Source: Sclerurus mexicanus (lineage: Eukaryota > Chordata > Aves > Passeriformes > Furnariidae). Taken from it: a stretch of DNA of 64,000 nt. A model generated the notes under the pieces. It was not told where the DNA came from and searched no databases. It worked only from the letters and a program-made list of their open reading frames with translations. Made by a program: the position numbers and the translations under genes. The DNA lies in assembly GCA_013396755.1 (NCBI GenBank), contig VWZF01005819.1, positions 275,340 through 339,339 of the forward strand, written 5' to 3'. Shown here one piece after another: positions 11,986 to 23,900 of this stretch. Each line of letters begins with the position of its first letter. Positions within the stretch are counted from its first letter, which is position 1.

Positions 11986-14026
11986 AAATAGTCATCATTT
12001 CCAGAACAGTTAGATAGCAAGATCAGAGTTTCTTAACTTTCCTTACTTTTCCTTATTTGTGAGTGTAATTGATCCCAGCTGACAGGAGTATTAAAAACAC
12101 ATTTTGCAGACTTTGGACACACTATAATGACTTCAAGTGATTGTGCTTGTGGTCTGGGAAGATGCTTCACCCACACCTGGTGATGGCACCAAGCGTGTTT
12201 TCAGTGTTGCTTTGTGATCTCAAAGTATCTCTCCATTAAAAGTGTTGGGAAGGCTTCACGTCTCACTGAGGGTGTTCGTGTTTAGCTGTTCCTTGGGTTC
12301 AGTGCCCAGTTGTCAGCAGCACGATCGAAGTAGGATTTACTGGTGTCAGGCTCATTGGAGGCAGGGATGTCACATCTGACGTAGGCTGGGAGCAGCTGGG
12401 CAGGAATAGTCGATGGTGTTATAATCTGGGGCCTGATACAGAGGTAAAGCTACTTGTCAGTGCTGGGGGAGGAATATCTTAGGCTTCTGGAGTCCAAATT
12501 CTGGAACTTGGAGCTTGTTGCAGCATCAAAGCGTCACCTTTGGTGGTGGCAGCAGCAGTCCCAAAACCCCAGGCAACAATCATGAAATTACCTGTAACAG
12601 GCCAAAAATAGGGACCCATAGAGCAGGGAATGGAGTGGTTTGGCACTGTGGCTGTGGAGGAAGGAGCTCCTGGCTGGCTGGAGTGGGGAGGATGCGTGTC
12701 TCCAGCCCCAGGCCCAGGGTGGCAGGTCTCCAGGGCAAACAGAGGGCTTTGGCATCCCAGCGAGGGAGAGCAAGGAAGGGAAGGCTGGAGTTTGGCAAAG
12801 GAGCTGAGAGCAGTGACCAGGCCAAGGAGGATGCCTGGGCAGCCCATGTGAATTGGCAGGAAAGCTGGCTCTGCTCAGGCAGGTTCCCACCGTGGGCATT
12901 GGCAGCAGCCAAAGTTGTTTGGGATTTTCCTTTTTCTGCCCTTCCCCGGGTTTCTCATTTTTCCAGAGCAGCTGTGCAGCAGAGTCTTCTTCTCCTTCCT
13001 GCAGATCCGTTCCAGAGACATATTTGATTTACAGCACAACTCTGAGCAGGTACTGCTGGAAAGAGGAGGATTATTCAAAACTCCCAACCTCAGACTATTC
13101 GTGATGTTCTGTCTCTCAGCCCAGCGATTGCTCTGTGTTACTTGAAACTGACTTAAACACAAACCCAGGGGTTGTTTGTTTTCCAGGAGGAACAGCCCTG
13201 AAAGGGAATAATGCTGATGGTCTTTTGGGTGGGTTTATGAACAGTAATTCCTGAAGTGCAGAGAACAGCATCGAGCAGGAGGATCTATAGATATTTATAT
13301 TGCAACTCTTGAGGCTTGGACTCTTTTTGATGTGGGTCTGATGTCTAGGGCTTCAGAAGTAGGATATTTGACATAAAATATTTATATTGTTAATGAAATA
13401 TGGAAATATTATTCTAGGCTGGGATTCCTAGCACGTAAACTTACTTTTCTTTTGCTTTGGCTGTGACTCTGGCAAAGGCAGTTTGGAGGGAACAACTGCA
13501 GTGGTCTGGCTACTGTCTAATCTGTATCCAGTGACAAACCCAAATATTAAAACCATCCAACAAATTCTTGATTTAAGCTTTCAGTGAGGCTCTCTTTTCA
13601 CCGTGCTTTCTGTCAGCTTTCCTTTTCCTGCTCTGCATGGCTGGTGTGGAAAGTTATGCTGGAGTCTGCATTTTAGAGCCACGTTACCATCAGTCACAAG
13701 ACTCTCCTCAGTTTCCTTGGGCACAGTTTCCTTCCCTGTTTCCATTACGTGTTTTATTTTAAATTCCTGCTACCGCTTACCTTCCCAGAGGTTCACCACA
13801 GCTCTGACTTTCTAACAATGAATGACTTGGAGGCAGTCACTGTAGGTAAAAACCCACAACTCACAAACACCCGCGCTGAGGTAAAGCATGGGACACTAAC
13901 ATTTAGTCTCTCCTTGCGTTCCTGTTTCCATCCTTCTGCACTAGGAAAAAACCACTTCTTCTGCGTTTTTAGTGTAGAATTTGTTTTCCTTTGGAGATCT
14001 TTTTGTGTACAGAGCTAAGGAGGTTT

Positions 14027-14152
14027 GGCCTTGGACACTCCCAGGGATCCAGGGGCAGCCACAGCTTCTCTGCCCAACCTGTGCCAGGGCCTGCCCACCC
14101 TCCCAGGGAAGTTGCTTTTTTTTTTCCCCCTAATATCCCACCTAAACTCACG
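14027..14152 (-). repeat. CR1 LINE fragment
   Basis: It runs from 'ggccttggacactcccaggg' through 'ccagggcctgcccaccctcc' to 'taatatcccacctaaactc'. The 3' terminal part of the element is missing and a poly-T/C insertion replaces the usual 'ggattcctt'. Confidence 0.85.
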
Positions 14153-14645
14153 CTTAAGGATTTGTGATGGTCTGTTAATATGTTCATCCACCCCTTTGCG
14201 TTCGGGCTGGGGGTTTGGAGGGTGGGTTTCCTCTTGCAGCTGTTCAGAAATGAGCTCGTGTTGGTCCCACTGGTGTTGCAGGCGTTGAATCACTTTAGGA
14301 TTGAGACACGAGGGTCGTGGAAGGGAGTGCAGAAAGAGATGGGTGCCTGGGTTACCCCTGCCATCTGCCTGGGGGTGCCCCTGGTGCCTCCTCTCCCTGC
14401 CACGTCTGAGACTTCCCAGTGTGAAATAATTGTTTGGAACTTAAACTGAAGGCAGGCCCTGCCCTCCCCACCCCATCCTTTGCATCCCCAGGTCACTGGG
14501 AGCAGGATTTCCGTGCTAGGAAAACAAAAGCCCTGCTTAGCAACTGCTGCTCAGGGGAAGCCTTCTCCATAATGTTTGCTGCTTCCCATGACTACTTCCA
14601 GCCCCGGGGAGAAGGAAGAAGGTTGAGCAGAGAGATGTAGGGCTT

Positions 14646-14740
14646 TGAATCACAGAGTGCTTTGGGTTGGAAGAACCTAAAGCTCATCCAGTCCCAGCCC
14701 CTTCCACTGGACCGGGTTGCTCTGAGCTCTGGTGGGGTCT
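14646..14740 (-). repeat. CR1 LINE 3'-end fragment
   Basis: 'aatcacagagtgctttgggt' followed by 'tggaagaacctaaagctcat' and 'ccagtcccagccccttccac' is a minus-orientation CR1 terminus of a somewhat different subtype from the 8430 family. Confidence 0.75.
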
Positions 14741-16194
14741 CGTGAGAGTGGAGTAAGAGGGGCAGAGCCACCTCCCTGGACCTCCTGAAGAAGCAAAGGG
14801 ATGAGGATGTGGGGGGAAAAGGGGTCTGGATCACCCAGCACTTGCCCAGAGACATTTCCATGGTGGAGATGCTCACTAGTGGTGGTTCCCATCTGGACAT
14901 GAGCTGCTTGGGTGTTCAGATGGGCTACACGTGCTTTAATTTGTAAATCCTCGCTGCTGAACTCTGGGCCTGGGTTCTGAGCTGGTACACTGAGCTCTAA
15001 GCCTCTGAGTGGATTTTCATTGCTGGGTTTTTTATTAAATTAGGATAGGAAACGTACAGTGAGGGGTTTTTAATTCTTGGTATAAAGTAATTTAGAAGAA
15101 AATGGGCTGCTCAGGGATTTATGTAGTACACAGGCAGGGTTTTTTTGCACTCTGAGGCTGCATAAGTAGCTGCTCAGGGTACGTGGGTGTTGCTTTGCAT
15201 ATTGATCCCAGCCTCCCTTTTCGTAGTAGTAACTCCACTTGCTCTGACTTTATGCCCACGGGGCAGTGTTTTCCATCTGGGTTTGCCCCTGGAGCTCTGT
15301 GTGAGCCCTCCATCCTGTCCTGGAGGGAGGGGCACCTTGCTTGAGAGCTCATTAGTGCCGTCCAGCACACAGTTGGTGGCGAGCATCACCCTTTCCTTGC
15401 ACATTGGGCGTGCAGAGGTGCTTGTCCAGGACAGGATGTCCAGTTCTCGAGGTGTCAGGGTGTTATTGTTAGTGATGATGAAATGCCTGCAGAGGAGCTG
15501 AGTGTGGCAGTGACTCAGCCCCTGCTGTTACAGGTTGTTTTGTGCTGTAAAAAGGCAGGCCAGGAGCTCCCAGTTCCATCCAGGGCACTTGCTCTCCGTG
15601 TAACTCCTGCTGCCCAGTGGGGTTGGGGTGTTTGCTTGGGGGCTGGTGTATAAAGCCTTAAGCCTTCCATGCTTACAGCAGTTATTTCTGTGCATGTATG
15701 AAGAGTGTGACTCTCAGGGGACAGAGGGTCGCCAGTGTACCCTCCCAGCTGTGCTTATCCCCGGACCTCACTTGGCTTGACTCTGGTTTGCACTGACGGT
15801 GGCATCGTCTCTCCTTCCCAGGGGCGTTTGGGAGGGACACTCAGGGCTTCAAGGGAAGCACACCCACTGCCTCTGAGAGGATGTGAAAGTCTCCCTGGCT
15901 CCTGGGTGAGGAGTTGCTGAAATGGCTGATTATTGTACTGATTTCTATAGTGACTGTTGCCTTGGCAGCAAGGCTTGGAGAGTAAAAGCACAAACAGGAG
16001 GAAGGCGTGATTTGATCTGGGAGGGCTTTGGTTTTCTTCGGTCGAGTTGCAAAGTAGTTTAGGAGGAGTTTGGAGATAGACAAACTGGTTTTGGGGGTCT
16101 CTTTTTGCTGGTGAATCTGGGTTTGTCTTATCAGTTAATTGCGAGACTTAATGCTATCTGTGTGCCAGAAGACCCCAGACCTGGCTCTTGTCCT

Positions 16195-16655
16195 CAGCAT
16201 GAGAAAGACATGGAGCAGGTCCAGAGGAGGCCACTAAGATGATTAGAGGGATGGAGCTCCTCTGCTCTGGAGCCAGGCTGAGAGTGCTGGGGGAAGGGTT
16301 CACCTGGAGAAGGCTCCAGGGAGACCTGAGAGCCCCTTGCAGGGCCTAAAGGGGGTCCAGGAGAGCTGGAGAGGGACTGGGGACAAGGCCTGGAGGGGCA
16401 GGACACCGGGAATGGCTTCCCACTGCCAGAGGGTAGGGCTGGCTGGGATATTGGGTAGGAATCCTTCCCTGTGAGGGTGGGCAGGCCCTGGCACAGGTTG
16501 GGCAGAGAAGCTGTGGCTGCCCCTGGATCCCTGGAAGTGTCCAAGGCCAGGTTGGACGGGGCTTGGAGCACCCTGGGCTGGTGGGAGGTGTCCCTGCCCA
16601 TGGCAGGGGGTGGCACCAGACGAGCTTCCACCCCAGCCCATTCTGGGATTGGAAG
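16195..16655 (+). repeat. CR1 LINE, longest copy in window
   Basis: It covers the CR1 segment 'ggtccagaggaggccactaa', the 'gagctcctctgctctggagc' block, 'ggcaggacaccgggaatggc', then the shared 3' block 'gaagctgtggctgcccctgg' to 'cagcccattctgggattg'. The 3' end is slightly truncated. Confidence 0.9.
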
Positions 16656-17743
16656 TGTGGAGGTGCAACCAGATGGTGGGTTTATGGCTGGTTATCTTGT
16701 CCTTTAACTGGTGCGTTGGGTGCTCCCACGCTCAGCCCTTGTGCCCTGCGGCGTCTCTGCAAAGCGGTGCAGAGGAGAGCAGGTCTGGATGGCCCGGTTA
16801 GAACTGTGCACCCTCAAGTACCTGTTTGCCCCGCTGGAGTGGCCGTGGAATTACAACCACATACGTGCAGATTGGAGGGTGGTGGCAATTCCTCGCCATG
16901 GTTTGGGTTAGCAGTGGAGTGTTTGCTGGGGACAGGGGGAAGGAGGTCCTGTCTACACGAGGAGGTGGGGCCTGGAGCCCTTGGTGAGGTTGTTCCGTGC
17001 CGGTTATTTTGAGATACTGGTTCTGCACGGCATCACGATCACAGTGCAGTTGGCATTCTTATGGTAATCACGTTGTTATTTATAATTCCTTAATGAGGCA
17101 GCTCTGCCGCAGGTGGAGGGAGTGTTTCAGTGGCCTGGCCCAGCCTAAAGAGGCCGTGCCAGAGCCGGGGTGGGGTGGGGGGTTTGTGTGTGCCCATCCT
17201 TGGGACCAGGCTGAGCCCATGGATGGCCTGGCAGCAGCCAGTGCTAGTCCCCAGCTCCTGTCTGCAGCCTTTGTGGAAACCCGGGGGTCAGTGAGGGCTG
17301 TTGGTCTCCTGTACAGTCTCTGCAAGCCTCACCTGATGAAGCTTTCATGAACACGCCACAGGGAGCGAGGAATTTTTAATGTGACAAGCTGCAAGGTGTT
17401 AGTAAAGGTGTTTTCCTGCCTGTTCCTCCTGCGTTAGACAGGCTGCAAAAAAGAGGCTTGATTAATAGGTGGTGTTAGAAATTCTAGTTGGTTTTCCTCC
17501 TTTCAACTCTCAAGGCAATCAACTCCATGGCCTGTGTGCTTGGCAGAGTATTAGCTTTCCTCTGAGCCTTCCTCCCATTGGTATCAGTTACTCTGTCCTT
17601 ACAAGAGGTGCTTGATAGTGATTTACACGCTGGTGGTGTGAGAGCGGCGGGCTGGGATTGCACCTGGCTCGTGCTCCCCGAAACGCCAGGCACGAGGACT
17701 CAGCTTTCTGCTCAGTAGCAACTTGGTGAGCCCCACACCACTG

Positions 17744-17772
17744 TCATCCATCCATCCACCCACCCACCCACA
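17744..17772 (+). repeat. Short (CATC)n/(CACC)n microsatellite
   Basis: Tandem 'catccatccatccacccaccc' of roughly 29 bases. Confidence 0.8.
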
Positions 17773-17989
17773 GAGGACGAGGTGGGCTGCAAGTCTGTGC
17801 CTGTGTGAGGTGGGATTTCTCATTTTAAAACCAACTAAGGCCCTTGGGTGGTAGATTTATGCTTCACATCCCATAAAGTCACAAAGATTGGAGTCAAGCA
17901 ATCTTTACTCTTTAATATATTTAATAATCTTTAATAGCACCGCTGGTGATGAGTTTAAAGCAGGAGCACAGTCCCCAAGTGCCACATTC

Positions 17990-18125
17990 ACAAGTCTTTT
18001 AATCCCACCAGGGATGGTGGCTCCACCACTGCCCTGGGCAGCTGTGCCAGGGCTGGCAGCCCTTCCAGTGAAGAGGCTTTTCCTGATATCCCATCTAAAG
18101 CTTCCTGGCTGTGGAGATGCAGTTT
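17990..18125 (-). repeat. Diverged CR1-like fragment
   Basis: 'ctgccctgggcagctgtgcc', 'cagcccttccagtgaagagg' and 'tcctgatatcccatctaaa' read as the reverse complement of a CR1 internal/3' segment of an older subtype. Confidence 0.6.
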
Positions 18126-19564
18126 GAAGGCTGGCTGCAGTGATGAATGCAGCCCTTTGCCCTGTGTCTTGGGGATTCAGGGTCCTCAAGGGTGTTGCCA
18201 GGGGGTGGCAATCTGGGACTCAGTCACTGCAGCGGCCATAGAGAAGCCTGTCAGGATTAGCTGGGGACTTTTGTGCCCTGGGACACCAGGGGTAGAGTGA
18301 GCACACGGAGAGCTGAGCTGCTCTCCTTCAGCGCCAGCCTTGTAGGAGCTCCTAATGTGGGTTACCATGCATAATTCAGTCTTTTTTTCCCATGTTCAGA
18401 GCTCTGTAACTAAATACTGATTTGCTAAACACAACTTGAATAATGAAGCGATCTGTGGCTGAAAGCCATGCTCGGTACTGGAAACAAGAAAGAAAAGAGA
18501 GCTGTGTCCTCTCTTGCGTTTTAAAACAACACAGATGCTCACAAGGGGAAGAGTCACCTCCATTCCTGGTTGCTCCATGGATTGAAATATGTGCACATTC
18601 ATGGCAAGTGAGAGGGGGCCTGTTCAAAGTCCAGCCAGTCCTTCCTCCAAAGCTCTTTCTTTTCTCAGCCGTCGTGATTCGTTCCACAGAAAACCGGGTT
18701 GAAAACTGCACCTTTGTGTTTCTTGCTGAGTTCAGAGGGAGCAGGTGAAAAAATATTGGTGTGCAGCGTGGTCACATTTGCATGTAGAGCTCTGTGTCTG
18801 TTCTGAAGCACTTTAACTCAAATCCTGCCAGTGGGGTAAATTATTTTGGTTTTTCTCAGTCACAGCTTTGCTCCCTGCAATGAAACACAAACACTTGGTA
18901 GGCTGCAAGAGGCTAAAAGTATTTATGAAGCTGATAAAGGCTTGATACGACTTTTTAAAGCATAAAGTGTATTTTTCCCCGTGCTGTTACCTCCCTTTTC
19001 ACCCGTGGTCTGTGGGATGGCAGGTTGGAGACAGGGATTTCACTGGTTTTCTCTTTGCTCTGGGAGGGCCCGGCTTTTGTTGCTTGGGTGAATAAATCCC
19101 TCAGACCTGGGGGTTTGCTGCTGGTGGTGGTCATTGCCATGGGATCACTGCCTTGTTTGCCTCAGAAATTCAGGCAGAGGTTCCAGCAAGTGATGTCTGT
19201 TTTCTTGTAACTTCTGTATTGAAAGTGGCCAGCTCTTCGGAGCTGTTTCTGTAATTCACTGGGTGCAGAAGTTTCCTACCTAGTTCCTCTTGTTTTAAAG
19301 TTCTGTTTTCCTCCTGGTTCCTTTTTTCAGCTGATGGCAAACGTTCCTTTGAATTGTCACAGCGTACCATGGAAACAGTAATATTTAAAACAGTAATATT
19401 TACCTAAGAGCTGCTAAACACATGCAGTCCTAAATGCTTGGTTTATTTGCAGGCTAATCTGCTTGGATGTTGATTCTCTGCTGGTGTTCTGGCCCAGGGA
19501 GTAGATCCTTGCTTATCTACATCATTTTTGGGGGGTGGGTGACCTGGTACATTAGATATGGTAG

Positions 19565-19690
19565 CTGGAAGTGTCCCAGGCCAGGTTGGAGCAAGCTGGG
19601 ATAATGGAAGGTGTCCTGCCCATGGCAGGGGGTGGGACTGGATGGGCTTTCAGGTCCCTTCCAACCCAGACCATTCTGGGATTCTGTGAC
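19565..19690 (+). repeat. CR1 LINE 3' end
   Basis: 'gtgtcccaggccaggttgga' to 'caacccagaccattctggg' and 'attctgtgac'. It is the shared CR1 terminus with a short internal deletion. Confidence 0.88.
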
Positions 19691-20121
19691 TTTTGCCTTG
19701 CAGAACAAAAGCCAGGCTTCACGTTCAGTCACTAGGGGCAACACATTGCATTAGGGTACCAGACTGTAAGGGGGAGAAAAGGCTTCTGGCAGGAATAACA
19801 CCGAGCATTCCCTCTGTAGATCCTTAAATCCATGAGTATGAGGGTTGCAAGAGGAGTTTGGATGCTGGTTATGGACCAGAGCCGCATAGTAACTGGAAAC
19901 TGAACAAATGCAGAGCAGGACGGAGCCTTTGCCACAGCTGCAGGGTGGTGTTAAAGCTGCTAAGGACTCAGGGACAGTGCTGTGTGTCCCAGGCTGGAGC
20001 TCCGCTCGGCTGGTCTCTCCCGTGTAGAATCCCAGTGTTCCTCTGTAGGATTTACAGCTCTGTCCATGAACTGCACACCAAGTGCCGCCCTAACGCGCGC
20101 TTCTGGCTGTCTCTCCCCCAG

Positions 20122-20308
20122 GAAGAAGAATGCCAACGCGAATATGAAGTGAAGCACCTCCCGTGCCGTGCCGCGGGCACCCGCCTCTGGCCGAGCCCCT
20201 TGCTGGGACGGGATGAAGCCAAGGAGGAGCTTCCCGGCGCGCTGGGGCCGTGGCGGCTGCTGCCCGGTGTAAAACCCATGCCAGACCGTGCCCCGGCCGC
20301 CCGGCGAG
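20122..20308 (+). promoter_or_regulatory. SGMS1: SGMS1 5' leader in first coding exon, with four upstream ATGs
   Basis: A splice acceptor (ctgtctctcccccag) ends at 20121, so 187 nt of leader precede the start codon at 20309. Four ATGs precede the start. ATG at 20130 gives five codons before TGA. ATG at 20144 gives two codons before TGA. ATG at 20213 gives 19 codons before TAA at 20270-20272, in frame with the main start. ATG at 20278, in another frame, runs 74 codons to 20502 and overlaps the main frame. The TAA at 20270 also shows that the coding frame cannot extend further upstream. The leader is GC- and CpG-rich. Confidence 0.8.
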
Positions 20309-20928
20309 ATGAAAGAGGTGGTGCTGTGGTCACCCGAGGAGGTGACCAGCTGGCTCACGGAGAATGCCGTGCCGGAGTACTGCGAGCCCCTGAGGAGCTT
20401 CACGGGGCGGGACCTCATCAACCTGACGGAGGAGGACTTCAAGAGGACGCCTCTCTCCCGCGTGTCTTCCGACAGCGGCCAGCGGCTTTTGCACATGATT
20501 GAGACTTTAAAAATGGCTCACCACATGGAGGCTCACAAGAACGGGCACGCCAATGGGCACATCCGCGGCGGCAGTGGCGCCGCGCGCGAGAACGGCTTCG
20601 GCAGCAAAGCCAAGCTCAACGGGATGCCAAACGGGTTCAAGAAGGAGATGATAAAGATCCCCATGCCGGAGCCAGAGCGCTCGCAGTACCCCATGGAATG
20701 GGGCAAGACTTTCCTGGCTTTTATTTATGCACTTTCTTGTTTCGTCTTCACCACGGTGACTATCTCGGTCGTCCATGAACGAGTGCCTCCCAAGGAGGTG
20801 CAGCCTCCCCTCCCAGATGCATTTTTTGATCGCTTTGATCGGGTGCAATGGGCTTTTTCTATTTGTGAAATCAACGGCATGATCCTTGTAGGACTGTGGT
20901 TTGTTCAGTGGCTGCTCTTAAAATACAA
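20309..20928 (+). CDS. SGMS1: SGMS1 coding exon 1 (SAM domain, first two membrane spans)
   Basis: The exon encodes residues 1-206 and two bases of Lys207. The ATG at 20309 has G at -3. The donor is 'aaatacaa|gtaagt' with GT at 20929-20930; reading on would stop at once. It covers the SAM domain, the linker, and spans near 134-155 and 184-204, including D1 (PPLPD). Confidence 0.96.
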
Positions 20929-23900
20929 GTAAGTAAAATCTTTTGAAAACTTGACTGCTTCTGGCAGCTTTTGGAGGGCAGAGACTGGTTTGCATCCAGT
21001 TGAAATGAAGCTTTTTGTGATCCTCTGAGTTTTGGTTTCCAAAACTGAAACAGATACCATGCGGTGTGAGCTGCTTGTGCGAGAGGCAGAAGTTCAGTCC
21101 AGCTGTTCCCTAAGAAACCAAATTGGTTGTGTTTGCCTGCACTATTAACTGCAGCCCTTTCTGTATGTGAAAAGCCCAGGAATTGGGTGAAATGATGTTC
21201 TGAACTCAGCTGGGTGTTCTGTTTGTTTAGAGGGCAGCAGGATCCAAGGGAATGGCTTAAAGCTGAGTCAGGGGAGGGCTGCGTTGGGTATCAGCAAAAG
21301 GTCCTTCCCCCAGAGGGTGGTGGGCACTGCCCGGGCTCCCCAGGGCAGTGGGCACGGCCCCAAGGCTGCCCCGAGGGGCTCCTCTGCTCATGCAACACCT
21401 CCTTCTTCACCTATTCACTGGCTCTTTTTGGTGACTCCTACATAGAGAACTGAGGAAGGAACATAATTTGGGCCCCACCATGCAAAATACAAATCCTCTG
21501 GTACACAGGGCTTGGTGGTGGTCTTAAAACTAAAGATTTCCCTTTTTAAAAGAAGTAAAAACGGTGGCCAGTGAATCACTTCACTTGCCCTTGTAATGGA
21601 GAAAAACATTAAAACTTAAACACAAGCAGGTGGTTCAGCCACTTAATGAGGTACAGATGGGTCAAAAAGAGGGAGTTGTTAACCTGGGGCAGGATGTGCA
21701 GCACAGCTGTGCATTCCTGGAGGAGTGTGACAGATTAATCCACAAGACTGAGATGGTGGTTTATTCATCCTTAATTTATCAAGTGAAAGTTCCCACTGTT
21801 GTCCACTTGCAGAGAGTTCCTTAAAGGGAAGTTTTAGCTTCAGTCCCACTCGTATGTAGGTGGGTGCAGTGCTACCAGCTGCACTTCAGCCCCTCTCCCC
21901 ACTGCTCCAGGTGCCCATGGTGAGCATGGGGGCCCCCAGCTTCCTTGGGGTCTCTGAGCGTAAATGTTCAAACCTGGGGGAAACACCTCGAGAAGGTGCC
22001 GTGGGATTGCCCTCAAGGATGAGGTGCTGGGTTAATGGGGTGGTGAAACCCCTGCAGTGGGGCTGAGCAGAGCCTTGGGGTGGAGAACAGCAGAGTCCCT
22101 GAGGTGCATGGAGGGTTTGAAGCGGTGAGATATGGGTGGACTTGATCTCATTGACAGATGAGAAGGTTCTCCTCGACCCTGTCCACACTTGCTTTGATGT
22201 GTTTGTTGTTACTTGCTTTACGGAATCACAGAACGGTGTGGGTTGGAAAGGACTTCAAAGATCATCCCATTCCAACCCCCTGCCATGGGAAGCCCCCTTT
22301 AGAAGGGCTCTTTCTGGTGTTAGGGGCAGATGTCAGGGAGTCACAGAGCTTTCCATCGCCAGCATCAGCCCTGGAATAGCTGATCAGCACTGGCCAGCGT
22401 GTGGAGGGGTCACAGAATGCTGTGTGACACCATTTGGTGCATAGTGACACCAAAAGTCTTCTTTGCTGCCCGTGAGCAGAGGAATTGGAGTCTGAGAGGC
22501 CTGAGCTGTGACTAAGCAGCCTGAAGGGAAGAACAGGAGAGGTGCTCTTGGGGACAGGAGCCCAGTGAGGTGGCTTTATCTGGGTTCTGGTGGCTTTGGA
22601 TGGTGAACCACCACGTGGGTGCTGATTCAGTGCTGTAAAGAGCTGAATCACTCCTGTGGTGTGGGTTATCCCTTCCCTTTGAAACCTAATTGGAGAACAA
22701 AAGGAGGGCATTAGGCCAGAGGGCCCTTCCTCAGTTGTCTGACCTCTGGTGGGTCAGGGTTAACCTTTGCCACTCTGATGTGAAGATGAGAGGTGCAGCC
22801 CTGATGACCGGGCAGGATGGCACCTGGCTCCTCACCTGCTCAGGTGACAGAGACTCCACTCGTGGGTGTGTCCCAGTGCAAGGCCAGGGGCCCTGGTGAG
22901 GCAGCAGCTCTGTCAGCCGCGAGCTGAAGTGCAGCCAGCGCCTGGGTCGGACCTTTCCCCGAGGGAGGCAGCTTTTCTCGGCCAAGCAGTGAAATCCCCG
23001 TCTCCAGATCCATTATTTGCTGTTACTGGTTTCGTCCAAGCTGAGCCTGCTGTTCTCCCAAGCCGTGAAGGACGACAGATGTGTCATTCACGATGCTGCT
23101 CGCTCAGGTCCTCCTTGTTCAGTCCAGGCATTGCGTGATCACGTTGGGTACAACCCCCGTGTCTCCTTTGTGGGACCGCAGCTCTGGGGCCAAGATTGAA
23201 GGGGTGTTGGGGGATATGTCCAGCTAACCAGGGTTCCCACAGCCCCTGTTACAGGCACAGGGTGCCCAGAGAAGCTGTGGCTGCCCCATCCCTGGGAGTG
23301 TCCAAGGCCAGGTTGGAGCAACCTGGGCTGGTGGAAGGTGTCCCTGGCCACGGATGATCTTTGAGGTCCTTTCCAACCCAAACCATTCTGTGATTCCACG
23401 ATTCTGGCAGTGTCCACGGGCTGGTTTCTCACCAGAGAGCAGGGCGGCTGTGCAGGTCTTGGCTGGGGCCTCTGTGCTGCCCGGGGCTGTTAGCACAGAC
23501 CCCACAGGGAGCTGCTGAGGCACAATTAGCTTCTCTGGGAAGCATTCCCAGATGTTCTGGGAGAAGTACAATGCTGGGTTTTGGCCATGCTTGACATCTG
23601 GTTCGCTTGGGGGACTGGGAAAGCTGCCTGTTCTCTGGTGATGTCTGGAGAGCTGGAATGGAGTTGTCTGGGCCAGTAATGAGTGTAGAGGCTGGACTTC
23701 CCAGCTGGCTCTAACTCACACACGCACACAAATCCTCTGGAGAAGGGGAAATAGGAGGCTTTTTACATTTGTCTTTTTTTTTTGTATTACAGTACAGAGC
23801 ACTCTCACAGTTCCCCAAGCTAAAATATGCCAAATCCAGCTAAATCAAGTGGGTTTGTGGGTAATTTTAACTAAGAAGTTCAGTGCTTGACAAAATGCTG

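Larger units (their letters stand above)
1..20121 (+). other. SGMS1: Upstream non-coding part (5'UTR introns) of SGMS1
   Basis: No exon of a recognisable protein lies here. The first coding exon of SGMS1 starts with a splice acceptor at 20120-20121, so the transcript must begin upstream, and in mammals SGMS1 has several non-coding first exons spread over a long region. The stretch holds CR1 fragments, short simple repeats and two CpG-rich spots with splice-donor-like sequences, listed separately. Open frames on both strands here have no family resemblance and are treated as chance. That the whole stretch belongs to SGMS1 is inference. Confidence 0.6.

Noticed and set aside
20288..20308. Upstream in-frame start of SGMS1 at 20288
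   Set aside because: It is GTG, not ATG. The conserved protein starts MKEVV at 20309, and a TAA lies in frame at 20270.
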